Shown here piece after piece: positions 24,273-33,908 of a DNA stretch of 37,836 nucleotides. The number at the start of each line of letters is the position of its first letter. Positions within the stretch are counted from its first letter, which is position 1. Under the pieces are notes generated by a model that was given only the letters and a program-made list of their open reading frames with translations, was not told where the DNA came from and searched no databases. Both the position numbers and the translations under genes were made by a program. Source of the stretch: Hyphomicrobiaceae bacterium (GTDB lineage: Bacteria; Pseudomonadota; Alphaproteobacteria; Rhizobiales; Hyphomicrobiaceae); assembly GCA_021730785.1 (NCBI GenBank), contig JAKFWF010000020.1, positions 1 to 37,836 of the forward strand, given 5' to 3'.

Positions 24273-24557
24273 GTTGCCGGCCCTCCTGTTTTGGAACGCG
24301 CACAGGATAGGGCGGCAGAGAGTGAACTATACGGCCTGCGCGGCCCCGATCCGAATCACTTGGCCAATGGGCGAACTCTGCTGCCTTCGGCCTCGATCGC
24401 CAAGGGGGTGTGTCAGAGGTCACACACGCGCGACAATGTTTCGGGCACCTTGGCCATCAAGTGGGCAATGATTCCCCTTGCCGCCGGTGGCGTTAACACC
24501 GCACTCTGACGCCCGATGCCGCGCCACTGGGCAGCACGCGACACGCAGGCAAGACGA
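24273..24557. promoter_or_regulatory. Divergent promoter region with GTGTGT/ACACAC dyad
   Basis: These 285 bases separate the divergently transcribed winged-helix/ATPase module and the DUF1028 operon, so both promoters should lie here. GTGTGT (24408-24413) and ACACAC (24422-24427) are perfect reverse complements with an eight-base spacer, and are operator-like. No gene is seen. Confidence 0.45.
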
Positions 24558-25267
24558 ATGACGTGGTCGATCATCGCGAAGGACAAGGTCACCGGCCGCA
24601 TCGGGATCATCGTTGCGACCAAGTTCTTTGCTGTTGGCGCGCGCGTACCGCACATCCGCACGGGCATCGGTGCGGTCGCGAGCCAGGCGTTCGTCAATCC
24701 ATTCTATGGACGCCGGGGGCTCGATCTGATGGCGGCTGGCGCTTCGGCCGACGATGTGGTGCGCATTCTGACCTGCAGCGATGATGGCCGGGCCAACCGC
24801 CAGCTGCACGTGATGGACGCAAGCGGCCGGTTCGCCGCTTACACGGGCGCAGACTGCGTCGACTGGTGCGGGCATGCGATACACGACGGCGTCTCGGTCG
24901 CTGGCAACATGCTGGCGGGTCCAGCCGTGATCGCCGACACCGCTACAGCTTACATGAGCGCGGCCGCCCAGCCGTTCGCCCGCCGCCTGATCGCCGCCAT
25001 GCTTGCTGGCGAGGCGGCCGGCGGAGACAAGCGCGGCAAGCAGTCGGCTGCCCTCCTGATCCACGACGAACAGGAGTATTCCCTGCTCGACCTGCGCGTC
25101 GACGATCACGCAGATCCGCTGGCCGAACTCGCCCGGCTTGAGGCGATCGCCCGTGAGCGCTGGCTGCACTTTCGCCGCCACATGCCCTCGCGTGACAATC
25201 CATCCGGCAGGATCGACCGCTCCACGCTTGATGATGACATCGCGCAGTCCCTCGCCGAGGGCTACGA

Positions 25268-25271
<4 letters not shown>
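24558..25271 (+). CDS. DUF1028 (Ntn-hydrolase-like) protein
   Basis: This 237-residue protein begins [20 protein letters not shown] followed by [20 protein letters not shown], the characteristic N-terminus of DUF1028 proteins, which share the fold of Ntn hydrolases. Further family blocks are [38 protein letters not shown] and [17 protein letters not shown], then a C-terminal [10 protein letters not shown]. No reaction is established for most members. Its stop overlaps the ATG of the importer ATPase by four bases, so it is the first gene of a peptide-uptake operon; an amidohydrolase or peptidase-like role on the imported compound is a reasonable inference. I choose ATG 24558 because family members start right there; the longer frame adds 14 unrelated residues. 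Confidence 0.88.
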
Positions 25272-26253
<982 letters not shown>

Positions 26254-26257
<4 letters not shown>

Positions 26258-27315
26258 ACGAGCCGCTGTTGTCCGTGCGCAATCTGAAGAAGCACTTCGT
26301 GGGCTCGCGCTCCCTGCTTGGTACTGCCCAGGGGCATGTGCGAGCGGTCGATGGCCTGACCTTCGACGTGGCGCGCGGCGAGACCCTGGCCCTCGTCGGC
26401 GAGAGCGGTTGCGGCAAATCGACGGCCGGCCGCCTCGTCCTGCGGCTGATCGAGCCGACCTCGGGATCGGTGCGGTTCGAAGGCGAAAACCTGGAGGGCA
26501 TGTCGGCGTCGGCCCTGCGCGCCTTCCGCGCCAAGGCGCAGCTGATCTTCCAGGACCCCTATGCATCGCTCAACCCGCGCATGACGGTTGGCGACACGTT
26601 GGCCGAGCCGCTGCTGCTGCACACCGATCTGTCGCCGGCCGACCGCACGTCACGTGTCGCCGAACTGCTGCAGACGGTCGGGCTCAAGGTCGAGCATGGC
26701 CAACGCTATCCGCATGAGTTCTCCGGCGGTCAGCGCCAGCGCATTGCCATTGCACGCGCGCTAGCGCCAGCACCGAAGTTGATCGTGTGCGATGAGCCGG
26801 TCTCGGCCCTCGACGTGTCGATCCGGGCACAAGTGCTGAACCTGCTGCAGGATCTGCAGCAGAAATTCGGCCTCGCCTACATCTTCATCAGCCACGATCT
26901 GAGTGTCGTGCGCCACATCGCCGACCGGATCGCGGTCATGTATCTCGGCCGCATCGTCGAAACGGCGTCGGCTGTAGATTTATTTGCCGGCCCGCGCCAT
27001 CCTTACTCACAGGCGCTGCTGTCGGCGATCCCCATTGCCCAGCCGGGCGCCGTGCGCGACCGCCGTCTGCTGCCGGGCGACCCACCGAGCCCGATCAATC
27101 CGCCGCCGGGCTGCCACCTGTCGCCGCGTTGCCCGCACGTGCGCGACGTGTGCCGCACGCTCCAGCCACCGCTCGATGCCGATGCCAGCCACCACGCAAC
27201 CGCATGCCATCACTGGCGCGATATCGCCAGCTCTGGCACCGTGCGGGCCAGCGCAGACGCCCCTTCACCCGAACTCATACGCCTGTTCGCCCGCTTCGGC
27301 GCACCGACCGCCTGA
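26254..27315 (+). CDS. Second peptide-type ABC importer, ATP-binding protein (OppF/DppF type)
   Basis: This 353-residue ATPase begins [20 protein letters not shown]. Walker [10 protein letters not shown] lies near 46-54, the Q-loop is [13 protein letters not shown], signature FSGGQRQR, Walker [13 protein letters not shown] and switch His in FISHDLSVVRH. NPRMTVG and [11 protein letters not shown] are OppF/DppF variants. The tail has HPYSQALLSAIP, PPGCHLSPRCPHVRDVC and an extra 35 residues at the end (SSGTVRASADAP...). ATG 26254 overlaps the previous stop as ATGA. The frame is open much further upstream, but that is the shadow of the first ATPase. The binding-protein gene begins 31 bases later. 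Confidence 0.94.
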
Positions 27316-27346
27316 TCGATCAAGAGACATCACGGGAGATACTTCG

Positions 27347-28861
27347 ATGAAACGCATTATACTCGCCATTGCTGCGTTACTGTTCCACGCAGCTGTGCCG
27401 GCCGCCGCCCAAACGACCTTGCGCATCGGCCTTGCCGAAGACCCCGACGTGCTCGATCCGACGCTCGGACGCACCTACGTCGGCCGCATCGTGTTCGCCT
27501 CGATCTGCGACAAGCTGTTCGACATCGACGACAAACTGGCGATCGTCCCGCAGCTGGCGCTGAGCCACGAGACCTCTAGCGATGGCCGCACCGTCACCCT
27601 CAAGCTGCGCCCGGGCGTCAAGTTCCACGACGGCGAAACCATGGATGCGGACGCGGTTAAGTTCTCACTCGACCGGCACATCACCTTTCCAAGCTCGTTC
27701 CGCAAGCCTGAACTGGCCGCCGTCGACACCATCGATGTCGTCGATGCGATGACGGTGAAGCTGAACTTGAAAAACGCGTTCTCGCCGCTGATCGCGCAGC
27801 TGTCCGACCGCGCCGGCATGATCGTGTCGCCCAAGGCCGCCAAGGACGCCGGCGACAAGTTCGGTCTGAAGCCCGTGTGCGCTGGCCCCTACAAGTTCGT
27901 CGAGCGCGTGCAGCAGGACCGCATCGTGGTCGAGAAGTTCGCCGACTACTGGAATGCGAAGGACGTTACGATTGACAAGATCATCTACCGCCCGATCGTC
28001 GACAGCACGGTGCGCCTGGCCAACCTCAAGTCGGGATCGCTCGACCTGATCGAACGTGCACTCGCGACCGACCTCAAGGAGATCAAGGCCGACAGCCGCC
28101 TCAAGCTCGCCCTGCAAACCGAGATCGACTACCAGGGCTTGACCCTCAACTTAGCCAACAGCCCGGCCGGCAAGGACGGTCCGTTCGGCAAGAGCCCCAA
28201 GGCACGACAGGCACTCGAAGCTGCAATCGACCGCGAGGCGCTGAACCAGGTCGTGTTCAACGGCGAGGCGCTGCCGGGTAACCAGTGGATCAGCCCGAAG
28301 AACCCCTACTATCAGCAGAAGTTCCCGGTGCCGGCGCGCGATGTGGCAAAGGCCAAGAAGCTTCTGGCGGAAGCCGGTCTCAAGGCGCCCGTCGCGGTCG
28401 ATTTCATGGTGCCGAACAACCCGGAATCACGGCAGGCGGCCGAAGTCATCCAATCGATGGCGGCCGAGGCCGGCTTCGACATGAAAATCCGCGTCACCGA
28501 ATTCGCGACTGCGCTCAAGGAGGCCGAGGATGGTCGCTTCCAGGCCTTCTTCATCGGCTGGTCGGGTCGCGTCGATCCCGACGGCAACCTGTTCGTCTTC
28601 AAGAAAACCAAGGCGCCGCAGAACAACGGCTTCTATTCCGACCCGGAAGTCGACCAGTGGCTCGATGACAGCCGCAAGGTTTCGGGCGTTGCCGAGCGCA
28701 AGGCGATCTACGAAAAGATCATGGCCAAGGAACTCGACGCCGGCTCGATCATCTACCTCTACCACCGCCCCGTGATCATCGCCCACTCGGTCAAACTCGA
28801 CGGCTACCGGCAATTGCCCGACGGGTTGGTGCGGGTCGTCGGCGTGAGGATCAGGCCTTGA
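27347..28861 (+). CDS. Second peptide-type ABC importer, periplasmic substrate-binding protein (SBP family 5)
   Basis: This 504-residue binding protein has a Sec signal peptide (MKRIILAIAALLFHAAVPAA, cleaved near AAAQTTLRIG). The mature protein shows family-5 blocks: LRIGLAEDPDVLDPTLGRTY, VTLKLRPGVKFHDGETMDAD (about 84-103), PVCAGPYKFVERVQQDRIVV and EAAIDREALNQVVFNG. GGGAG (27334-27338) lies eight bases before ATG 27347. It is the ligand-recognition subunit of the operon starting with the DUF1028 gene. The ligand is not readable. It differs from the first cluster's protein in export signal (Sec rather than twin-arginine-like), length and gene order (after, not before, the ATPases). Confidence 0.94.
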   Translation: MKRIILAIAALLFHAAVPAAAQTTLRIGLAEDPDVLDPTLGRTYVGRIVFASICDKLFDIDDKLAIVPQLALSHETSSDGRTVTLKLRPGVKFHDGETMDADAVKFSLDRHITFPSSFRKPELAAVDTIDVVDAMTVKLNLKNAFSPLIAQLSDRAGMIVSPKAAKDAGDKFGLKPVCAGPYKFVERVQQDRIVVEKFADYWNAKDVTIDKIIYRPIVDSTVRLANLKSGSLDLIERALATDLKEIKADSRLKLALQTEIDYQGLTLNLANSPAGKDGPFGKSPKARQALEAAIDREALNQVVFNGEALPGNQWISPKNPYYQQKFPVPARDVAKAKKLLAEAGLKAPVAVDFMVPNNPESRQAAEVIQSMAAEAGFDMKIRVTEFATALKEAEDGRFQAFFIGWSGRVDPDGNLFVFKKTKAPQNNGFYSDPEVDQWLDDSRKVSGVAERKAIYEKIMAKELDAGSIIYLYHRPVIIAHSVKLDGYRQLPDGLVRVVGVRIRP

Positions 28862-28920
28862 GGTGTATCGTCACAATGCAGTGCACCCGGACACACGCGG
28901 CCGCTCGTTTCAGTTCTGGT

Positions 28921-29075
28921 TTTTCCTCCCCCCTTGAGGGGGAGGAAGACCCGGCTCGATTTTTTGTACTTCACAGAAAATCGATCTTGCCGCGTCAGGT
29001 GGGGTGTATCTTCTCTCAGTGGCCTCCGGCGCCCTTACCCCCCACCCCGACCGTCCCCCTCAAGGGGGGAGGAAG
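28921..29075. repeat. Palindromic repeat element between binding-protein and permease genes (second importer)
   Basis: Two copies of a palindromic unit built on CCTCCCCCCTTGAGGGGG lie in inverted orientation at about 28924-28945 and 29054-29075. Between them TCGATTTT (28956-28963) pairs perfectly with AAAATCGA (28977-28984), and GGTGGGG near 28999 can pair with CCCCACC near 29041. The element occupies most of the 268-base gap between the binding-protein and permease genes. It has the same location as the repeat at 11301-11399 but a different sequence. Confidence 0.78.
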
Positions 29076-29129
29076 GCAAGTGGCGGAGAAGAGAACAAGC
29101 AATTGGTGGCTCAAGCATGAGCCCACGCC

Positions 29130-30071
29130 ATGCTGATGTTCCTGGCCCGCCGCCTGCTGCAACTACTGCCGACGCTGTTTTTCGTGTCGGTGATCATCTT
29201 CGGGCTGCAGCAGCTGCTGCCCGGCGATCCGGCATTGGCAATGGCGGGTGAGGAGCGCGATCCAGCCGTCCTCGATCAGATCCGCCGCCAGTACAATCTC
29301 GATCAGCCGATCTACCTGCAATACTTCTATTGGATCGGCGGCATCCTGACCGGCAATCTCGGCGAATCGATGCGGCTGAAGGAAAGCGTCTTCACGCTGA
29401 TCGCCCAGAAATTTCCTGTCACCCTGCAATTGGCGTTGATGGCGATCGTCGTGTCGCTGTCGGTCGGCGTGACGGCCGGCATCATCTCGGCCGTCTACAA
29501 GAATACGCGCCTCGATTATGCCGTGAACGTGCTGGCCCTGACTGGCATTTCGACGCCGAACTTCTGGCTCGGCATCATGCTGATCTTCCTGTTCTCGGTG
29601 CATCTGGGCTGGCTGCCGGCGTCAGGCTACGTGAGCCCGTTCGAGGACTTCTGGATGTCGATGAAGACGACGATTTTACCGGCGTTCGTGCTCGGCAACT
29701 CGTTTGCAGCCGTCCTCATGCGGCATACCCGCAGCGCCATGCTGGCCGCCATGACATCGGACTATGTGCGCACGGCGCGTGCCAAGGGTCTGGCCGAGCG
29801 CATCGTCGTTCTGAAACACGCCATGCGCAATGCACTGACCCCTGTAATCACGCTCGGTGCGCTGGAACTCGGCACGCTGCTGTCGGGCGCCGTGCTGACC
29901 GAACAGGTGTTCTCGATCCCCGGCTTTGGCAAGCTGATCGTCGACAGCGTGTTCAACCGCGACTATGCGGTGGTGCAAGGCGTGACGCTGGTGACGGCGA
30001 CGACCTACATCCTGCTCAACCTCGCCGCCGACATCGCCTACGTGCTGGTCAATCCAAGGCTGCGGGAGTGA
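29130..30071 (+). CDS. Second peptide-type ABC importer, permease (DppB type)
   Basis: This 313-residue membrane protein begins MLMFLARRLLQLLPTLFFVS and contains about six membrane segments. GNLGESM follows the first loop. The EAA coupling loop is DYVRTARAKGLAERIVVLKH, and the C-terminal section has EQVFSIPGFGKLIVDSVFNR and ends AYVLVNPRLRE, as in DppB/GsiC proteins. It follows the palindromic repeat and precedes the DppC-type gene by three bases. No strong ribosome site is visible before ATG 29130; ATG 29136 is an alternative. Confidence 0.93.
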   Translation: MLMFLARRLLQLLPTLFFVSVIIFGLQQLLPGDPALAMAGEERDPAVLDQIRRQYNLDQPIYLQYFYWIGGILTGNLGESMRLKESVFTLIAQKFPVTLQLALMAIVVSLSVGVTAGIISAVYKNTRLDYAVNVLALTGISTPNFWLGIMLIFLFSVHLGWLPASGYVSPFEDFWMSMKTTILPAFVLGNSFAAVLMRHTRSAMLAAMTSDYVRTARAKGLAERIVVLKHAMRNALTPVITLGALELGTLLSGAVLTEQVFSIPGFGKLIVDSVFNRDYAVVQGVTLVTATTYILLNLAADIAYVLVNPRLRE

Positions 30072-30074
30072 AGC

Positions 30075-30962
30075 ATGGCGGCCGTGGCTGACACTGCAAA
30101 ATCGATCGAGGCGGCGGCCGGCGATGAAAGTCCCATGGCCCGCGCCTGGCTGAGGCTCAAGCGCCGCAAGAGCGCGATGTTCGGGCTCGGCGTCGTCATC
30201 CTGCTGATCCTGGTCGCCGTCTTCGCTCCACTGATCTCGCCGTTCGATCCAGCGCAACAGGCCTATGCTTTCGTGCGCAAGGCGCCGTCGTGGCGCAACT
30301 GGCTCGGCACGGATGAATCGGGCCGCGATATTCTCTCTCGCGTGATCTGGGGCGCCCGCGCGTCGCTGCTGGCCGGTGTCGTCTCGGTCGCGATCGCGCT
30401 TGGCCTCGGCGTGCCGATCGGCATTCTAGCAGGCTACAGCGGCGGGTGGACGGACGCCATCATCAGCCGCATCACCGACGCGCTGCTCGCGATCCCGTTT
30501 CTGATCCTGGCGATTGCGCTCGCGGCATTCCTCGGCCCGTCGCTCACCAATGCGATGATCGCCATCGGCGTCACGGCGACGCCGATCTTCATCCGCCTGA
30601 CCCGCGGGCAGGTTCTGGTGGTCAAAACCGAGGATTATGTGGAAGCGGCCCGTGCGGTGGGCAACAATCCATTGCGCATCGCCTTCCGCCACATATTGCC
30701 GAACATCATGCCGGCGCTGCTTGTGCAGGCGTCGCTGACGATCGCGGCTGCCATCATCGCGGAAGCCTCGCTGAGCTTCTTGGGCCTCGGCCAGCAGCCA
30801 CCGGCGCCTTCCTGGGGCTCGATGCTCAACACCGCGCAACGCTTCTTGAACAACGCGCCATGGATGGCGATCTGGCCCGGCGTTGCGATCTTCTCAACCG
30901 TCCTTTCGTTCAACCTCCTCGGCGACGGCCTGCGCGACGCGCTCGACCCGAAGGAACGGTAG
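30075..30962 (+). CDS. Second peptide-type ABC importer, permease (DppC type)
   Basis: This 295-residue permease has a 35-residue cytoplasmic N-tail, a first membrane helix (SAMFGLGVVILLILVAVFAP), the DppC hallmark LGTDESGRDILSRVIWGAR, an EAA loop DYVEAARAVGNNPLRIAFRH, and ends [20 protein letters not shown] (30064-30068) lies inside the end of the preceding gene, six bases before ATG 30075, so the two are co-translated. It completes the importer begun at 25268. The flavoprotein gene begins 12 bases after its stop. Confidence 0.94.
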   Translation: MAAVADTAKSIEAAAGDESPMARAWLRLKRRKSAMFGLGVVILLILVAVFAPLISPFDPAQQAYAFVRKAPSWRNWLGTDESGRDILSRVIWGARASLLAGVVSVAIALGLGVPIGILAGYSGGWTDAIISRITDALLAIPFLILAIALAAFLGPSLTNAMIAIGVTATPIFIRLTRGQVLVVKTEDYVEAARAVGNNPLRIAFRHILPNIMPALLVQASLTIAAAIIAEASLSFLGLGQQPPAPSWGSMLNTAQRFLNNAPWMAIWPGVAIFSTVLSFNLLGDGLRDALDPKER

Positions 30963-30974
30963 TTTGTCGTCGCA

Positions 30975-31574
30975 ATGAACCCTCCCGCCCATTACGACGA
31001 TCTCGATGCCGATCTGGCCCATGCCTGGGCCATGCTGGCCCGTGGCGTCGCCGACCGCCGATCCGCGTTCCGCACGCCGACGCTCGGCACGATCGGTGTC
31101 GTTGGCAGCCCGCAGGTGCGGACCGTCGTGCTGCGGGGCTGCGATGTCGGTCGCCGCACCTTGCGGTTTCATACGGACCTGCGCAGCGGCAAGGTTGCGG
31201 AATTGCAGCTGCGGCCGCTCGCGGCGCTGCACTTTTACGACGCCGGCCAGAAGCTGCAGCTGCGCATCGCCGGCACCACCCAACTGCACCACGACGACGA
31301 CGACGTGGCGCGCGCCGCGTGGGCAGCGTCCCAGGCCATGAGCCGCGCCTGCTACACGCAGGACGTGGCCCCCGGGAGACCGATCGAACGAGCTTCGGCG
31401 ATTCCGCAGGCGGCCGGCGTCCCGGACGGCGCCACCACGGGCTTCGACAACTTCGTCGCCGTGGTGGTCGCGGTCCATTCGATTGAATGGCTCTATCTCG
31501 GCTCGCAAGGCCATCGGCGTGCGCGGTTCACATGGGATGGCGACCAGGTGCAGGCAACCTGGCTCGCGCCCTGA
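30975..31574 (+). CDS. Pyridoxamine 5'-phosphate oxidase-fold flavin-binding protein
   Basis: This 199-residue protein has the split-barrel PNPOx-like fold. The segment PTLGTIGVVGSPQVRTVVLR (about 35-54) is the first beta hairpin, LRFHTDLRSGKVAEL (about 63-77) matches the FMN phosphate-contact region, and AALHFYDAGQKLQLRIAGTT (about 83-102) is the following strand pair. The C-terminal EWLYLGSQGHRRARFTWDG is typical of the FMN-binding PNPOx-related family rather than true PdxH, whose C-terminal RxE-type signature is absent. An FMN-dependent oxidoreductase or flavin/haem sensor role is possible. It is 12 bases after the permease, so it is in the importer operon. Confidence 0.82.
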   Translation: MNPPAHYDDLDADLAHAWAMLARGVADRRSAFRTPTLGTIGVVGSPQVRTVVLRGCDVGRRTLRFHTDLRSGKVAELQLRPLAALHFYDAGQKLQLRIAGTTQLHHDDDDVARAAWAASQAMSRACYTQDVAPGRPIERASAIPQAAGVPDGATTGFDNFVAVVVAVHSIEWLYLGSQGHRRARFTWDGDQVQATWLAP

Positions 31575-31661
31575 TGCGCATACGCTGGCGATTGACGCGC
31601 TGATGCCCGTGCGCGACGCTGCGACCAGACAAGCGCAACCGCATCGGCATGACGGCACCCC

Positions 31662-32432
31662 ATGAGCAGCCTCTTTGATCTGACCGGCAAAACCGCCCTC
31701 GTCACCGGCGGTGGCCGTGGCATCGGCCAGGCGATCAGCCTCGCGTTTGCCGCCCACGGCGCCCGCGTCATTGTCGCTGGACGCACACGAGCAACGCTCG
31801 ACGAGACGGTCGGCCAGCTGCGCATGGCCGGCCCCGACGCCGACCATTTCGGCATCACCATGGACGTCGGCCTCGAAGCGGACGTGATGCGAGCCCGCGA
31901 CGAAGTGTTGAGCAGGGCCGGCCGTCTCGACATCCTGGTCAACAATGCCGGCATCGATCCGCACTACGCGCCGATCGAAAAGACCAGCCCCGCCGACTGG
32001 GACCACATCGTTGCGATCAACTTGACCGGCGTGTTCCGCTGCTGCCGCATCCTCGGCGCCACCATGCTGGAGCACAAGGCCGGATCGATCATCAACATCA
32101 GCTCGGTCGCCGGCCACATCGCCATGAAACGGCAGGTGCCCTATTGCGCGACCAAGGGCGGCGTCGAGCAGATCACCAAGGCGCTTGCCGTGGATTGGGC
32201 CGAGAACGGCATCCGCGTCAACGCCATCGCCTACGGCTGGATCGACACCGATCTGACCAACAGCATTCTCACCCACCCGCATCTGGGCGCCCGCCTGCTG
32301 TCGCGCGTGCCCATGGGGCGCTTTGGCGTGCTTGACGATGCGCCAGGCGCTGCCGTGTTTCTCGCGTCCAAAGCCGCAAGCTACGTCACCGGCCACAGCC
32401 TGATCGTCGACGGCGGCTGGACGGCGAGTTAG
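31662..32432 (+). CDS. SDR family oxidoreductase
   Basis: This 256-residue classical short-chain dehydrogenase has TGGGRGIG (15-22), NNAG (94-97), the catalytic Ser148 (INISS), Tyr161 and Lys165 in YCATK, and the ending YVTGHSLIVDGGW. Residue 41, after the second strand (VIVAGRT), is Arg rather than Asp, which favours NADP(H). The substrate is unknown. It resembles gluconate 5-dehydrogenase or 3-oxoacyl-ACP reductase-type enzymes in overall layout. It lies 87 bases after the PNPOx-fold gene on the same strand and is probably part of the same catabolic operon. It is unrelated in detail to the pteridine reductase-like SDR at 553. Confidence 0.9.
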   Translation: MSSLFDLTGKTALVTGGGRGIGQAISLAFAAHGARVIVAGRTRATLDETVGQLRMAGPDADHFGITMDVGLEADVMRARDEVLSRAGRLDILVNNAGIDPHYAPIEKTSPADWDHIVAINLTGVFRCCRILGATMLEHKAGSIINISSVAGHIAMKRQVPYCATKGGVEQITKALAVDWAENGIRVNAIAYGWIDTDLTNSILTHPHLGARLLSRVPMGRFGVLDDAPGAAVFLASKAASYVTGHSLIVDGGWTAS

Positions 32433-32449
32433 GATCGAAAGGCGACTAT

Positions 32450-32804
32450 ATGAATCGCACCCGGCGATGGGTGGAACGCCTGACCGCGGCAGGGATCGAG
32501 GCAATGCAGTGGTCCAACGTCGGTGGTGCCAAGGCGTCAGACGCTGAGATCATGGCTTATGCACGCGCGCAGGAATTTTGCGTCCTGACCCACGATTTGG
32601 ATTTCGGAACGATCCTCGCCCTCACGAATTGGGATAAGCCAAGCGTCGTCCAAATCAGGACCGATGACGCTAGCCCGCAAGCCAATGCCAAGAGCGTTAT
32701 CGCTGCGCTGTTTGCAGCTCAAAGCAGAACTGCGGCGTGGCGCACTTTTGACAATAGAACCATCAAGGCTGCGGGTGCGCGTCCTGCCGTTCCAGGTTGC
32801 CTGA
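32450..32804 (+). pseudogene. DUF5615 PIN-like toxin gene, truncated start and frameshifted
   Basis: The first frame reads RRWVERLTAAGIEAMQWSNV, ASDAEIMAYARAQEF, VLTHDLDFGTILAL and PSVVQIRTDDASPQANAKSV, all typical of the DUF5615 PIN-like toxin family (the H-D-x-D-F core holds metal-binding acids). After VIAAL the frame loses family likeness, but the +1 frame continues as LQLKAELRRGALLTIEPSRL, then RVRVLPFQVA and a stop at 32802-32804, the expected C-terminus. A single extra base in the T-run at 32711-32713 would explain this. The N-terminus also starts at the usual MN of VDMNLSPRW, so the first strand with the catalytic Asp is missing. No DUF433 antitoxin is adjacent. It is probably inactive, unless the shift is a sequencing error. 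Confidence 0.75.
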
Positions 32805-32861
32805 CCGAGCGACGAGCGGCGCCATCCTGTAAGCTCAGCGCATGACAATCGGACAGCCACG

Positions 32862-33908
32862 ATGTTCCGTCCCCTCGAAACCACGATCGCTCAGGACTGG
32901 CGGGCATTGGCGCGCCATCTGGCAGCGCGAGGGCATGACTTCGATCCAACGCCTCCACCGCCGCAGTTCGCGGGTGGCTTCGGCAATCTCAACTATCTGC
33001 TGACGATCGATGGCGCGCCCTGGGTATTGCGCCGCCCGCCGCTCGGGCCCATTCCGCGCGGTGCCAACGACATGGCCCGCGAGTTCCGCGTGCTGTCGGC
33101 CTTGTCGCCGACCTTCGCGCTTGCGCCGCGCACGCTGCTGTTCTGCGCCGACACCGCCGTCCTTGGCGCGCCGTTCCTGATCCTGGAATATCGACCTGGG
33201 CTGATCATCCGCGACCGGTTGCCTGTGGGACTGTCATCGGCGGCGATTGGCGCCACGCTCAGCCACACCCTCGGCGATGTCATGGTCGCACTGCATGCGG
33301 TCGATCCGGCGGCCGTCGGCTTGCAGGATTTCGGCCGCCCCGACGGGTTCTTGCATCGCGCGGTCGAGGGCTGGGCCCGGCGCTGTGCGCTCGCCTTAGA
33401 CACCGACATCGCGCCGGCGGCCGTCGAAACGATCGCCTGGCTGCGGGCGGCGCCCGTGCCGCGTGGCGACGTCACGCTGCTGCACAACGACTTCAAGCTC
33501 GACAATCTCATCCTCGATTCTGCGACACTCGCGCCCCGTGCCGTCGTCGACTGGGACATGGCCTCGCGCGGCGACCCGCTGTTTGATCTGGCGACCTTGC
33601 TCAGCTACTGGGCGCAAGCGGATGATCCGCCGTGCATGCACGACATCCAGCAGATGCCGACGGCACAGCCGGGCTTTTACACGCGCGCGCAGATGCTGGC
33701 GGCCTATGCAAACCGCACCAGCCGCGATGTCAGCAACTTCCGCTTTCATCGCATTCTGGCGATGTTCAAGCTCGGCGTCGTCTATCTGCAGCTCGGCGCC
33801 CAGTGGCGGCGCGGCGCAACCAACGATCCGCGCTTCGAGCGCTTCACCAGGCTCGGCTCGGACCTGCTCGAGTTCACCCACGAGATCGTGCGTGGCCGGG
33901 CGGATTAG
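32862..33908 (+). CDS. APH-fold phosphotransferase (aminoglycoside phosphotransferase family)
   Basis: This 348-residue protein has the kinase-like APH fold. The N-lobe has FAGGFGNLNYLLTIDG (Gly-rich loop, about 37-52) and WVLRRPPLGPIPRGANDM (strand with the ATP-contacting Arg/Lys position). The catalytic loop LLHNDFKLDNLILD (about 206-219) gives the H-x-D-x-x-x-x-N motif, and VVDWDMASRGDPLFDLA (about 227-243) supplies the metal-binding Asp. This subclass resembles the ACAD10/11-type phosphotransferases often found in lipid or small-molecule catabolic clusters; antibiotic resistance is not implied. Its stop overlaps the phnA stop on the opposite strand by four bases. It ends the plus-strand gene run. 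Confidence 0.88.
   Translation: MFRPLETTIAQDWRALARHLAARGHDFDPTPPPPQFAGGFGNLNYLLTIDGAPWVLRRPPLGPIPRGANDMAREFRVLSALSPTFALAPRTLLFCADTAVLGAPFLILEYRPGLIIRDRLPVGLSSAAIGATLSHTLGDVMVALHAVDPAAVGLQDFGRPDGFLHRAVEGWARRCALALDTDIAPAAVETIAWLRAAPVPRGDVTLLHNDFKLDNLILDSATLAPRAVVDWDMASRGDPLFDLATLLSYWAQADDPPCMHDIQQMPTAQPGFYTRAQMLAAYANRTSRDVSNFRFHRILAMFKLGVVYLQLGAQWRRGATNDPRFERFTRLGSDLLEFTHEIVRGRAD

Noticed and set aside
28858-29136. A 92-codon plus frame between binding protein and permease
   Set aside because: Most of it is made of the palindromic repeat, giving low-complexity Pro/Ser sequence, and it overlaps both neighbouring genes.
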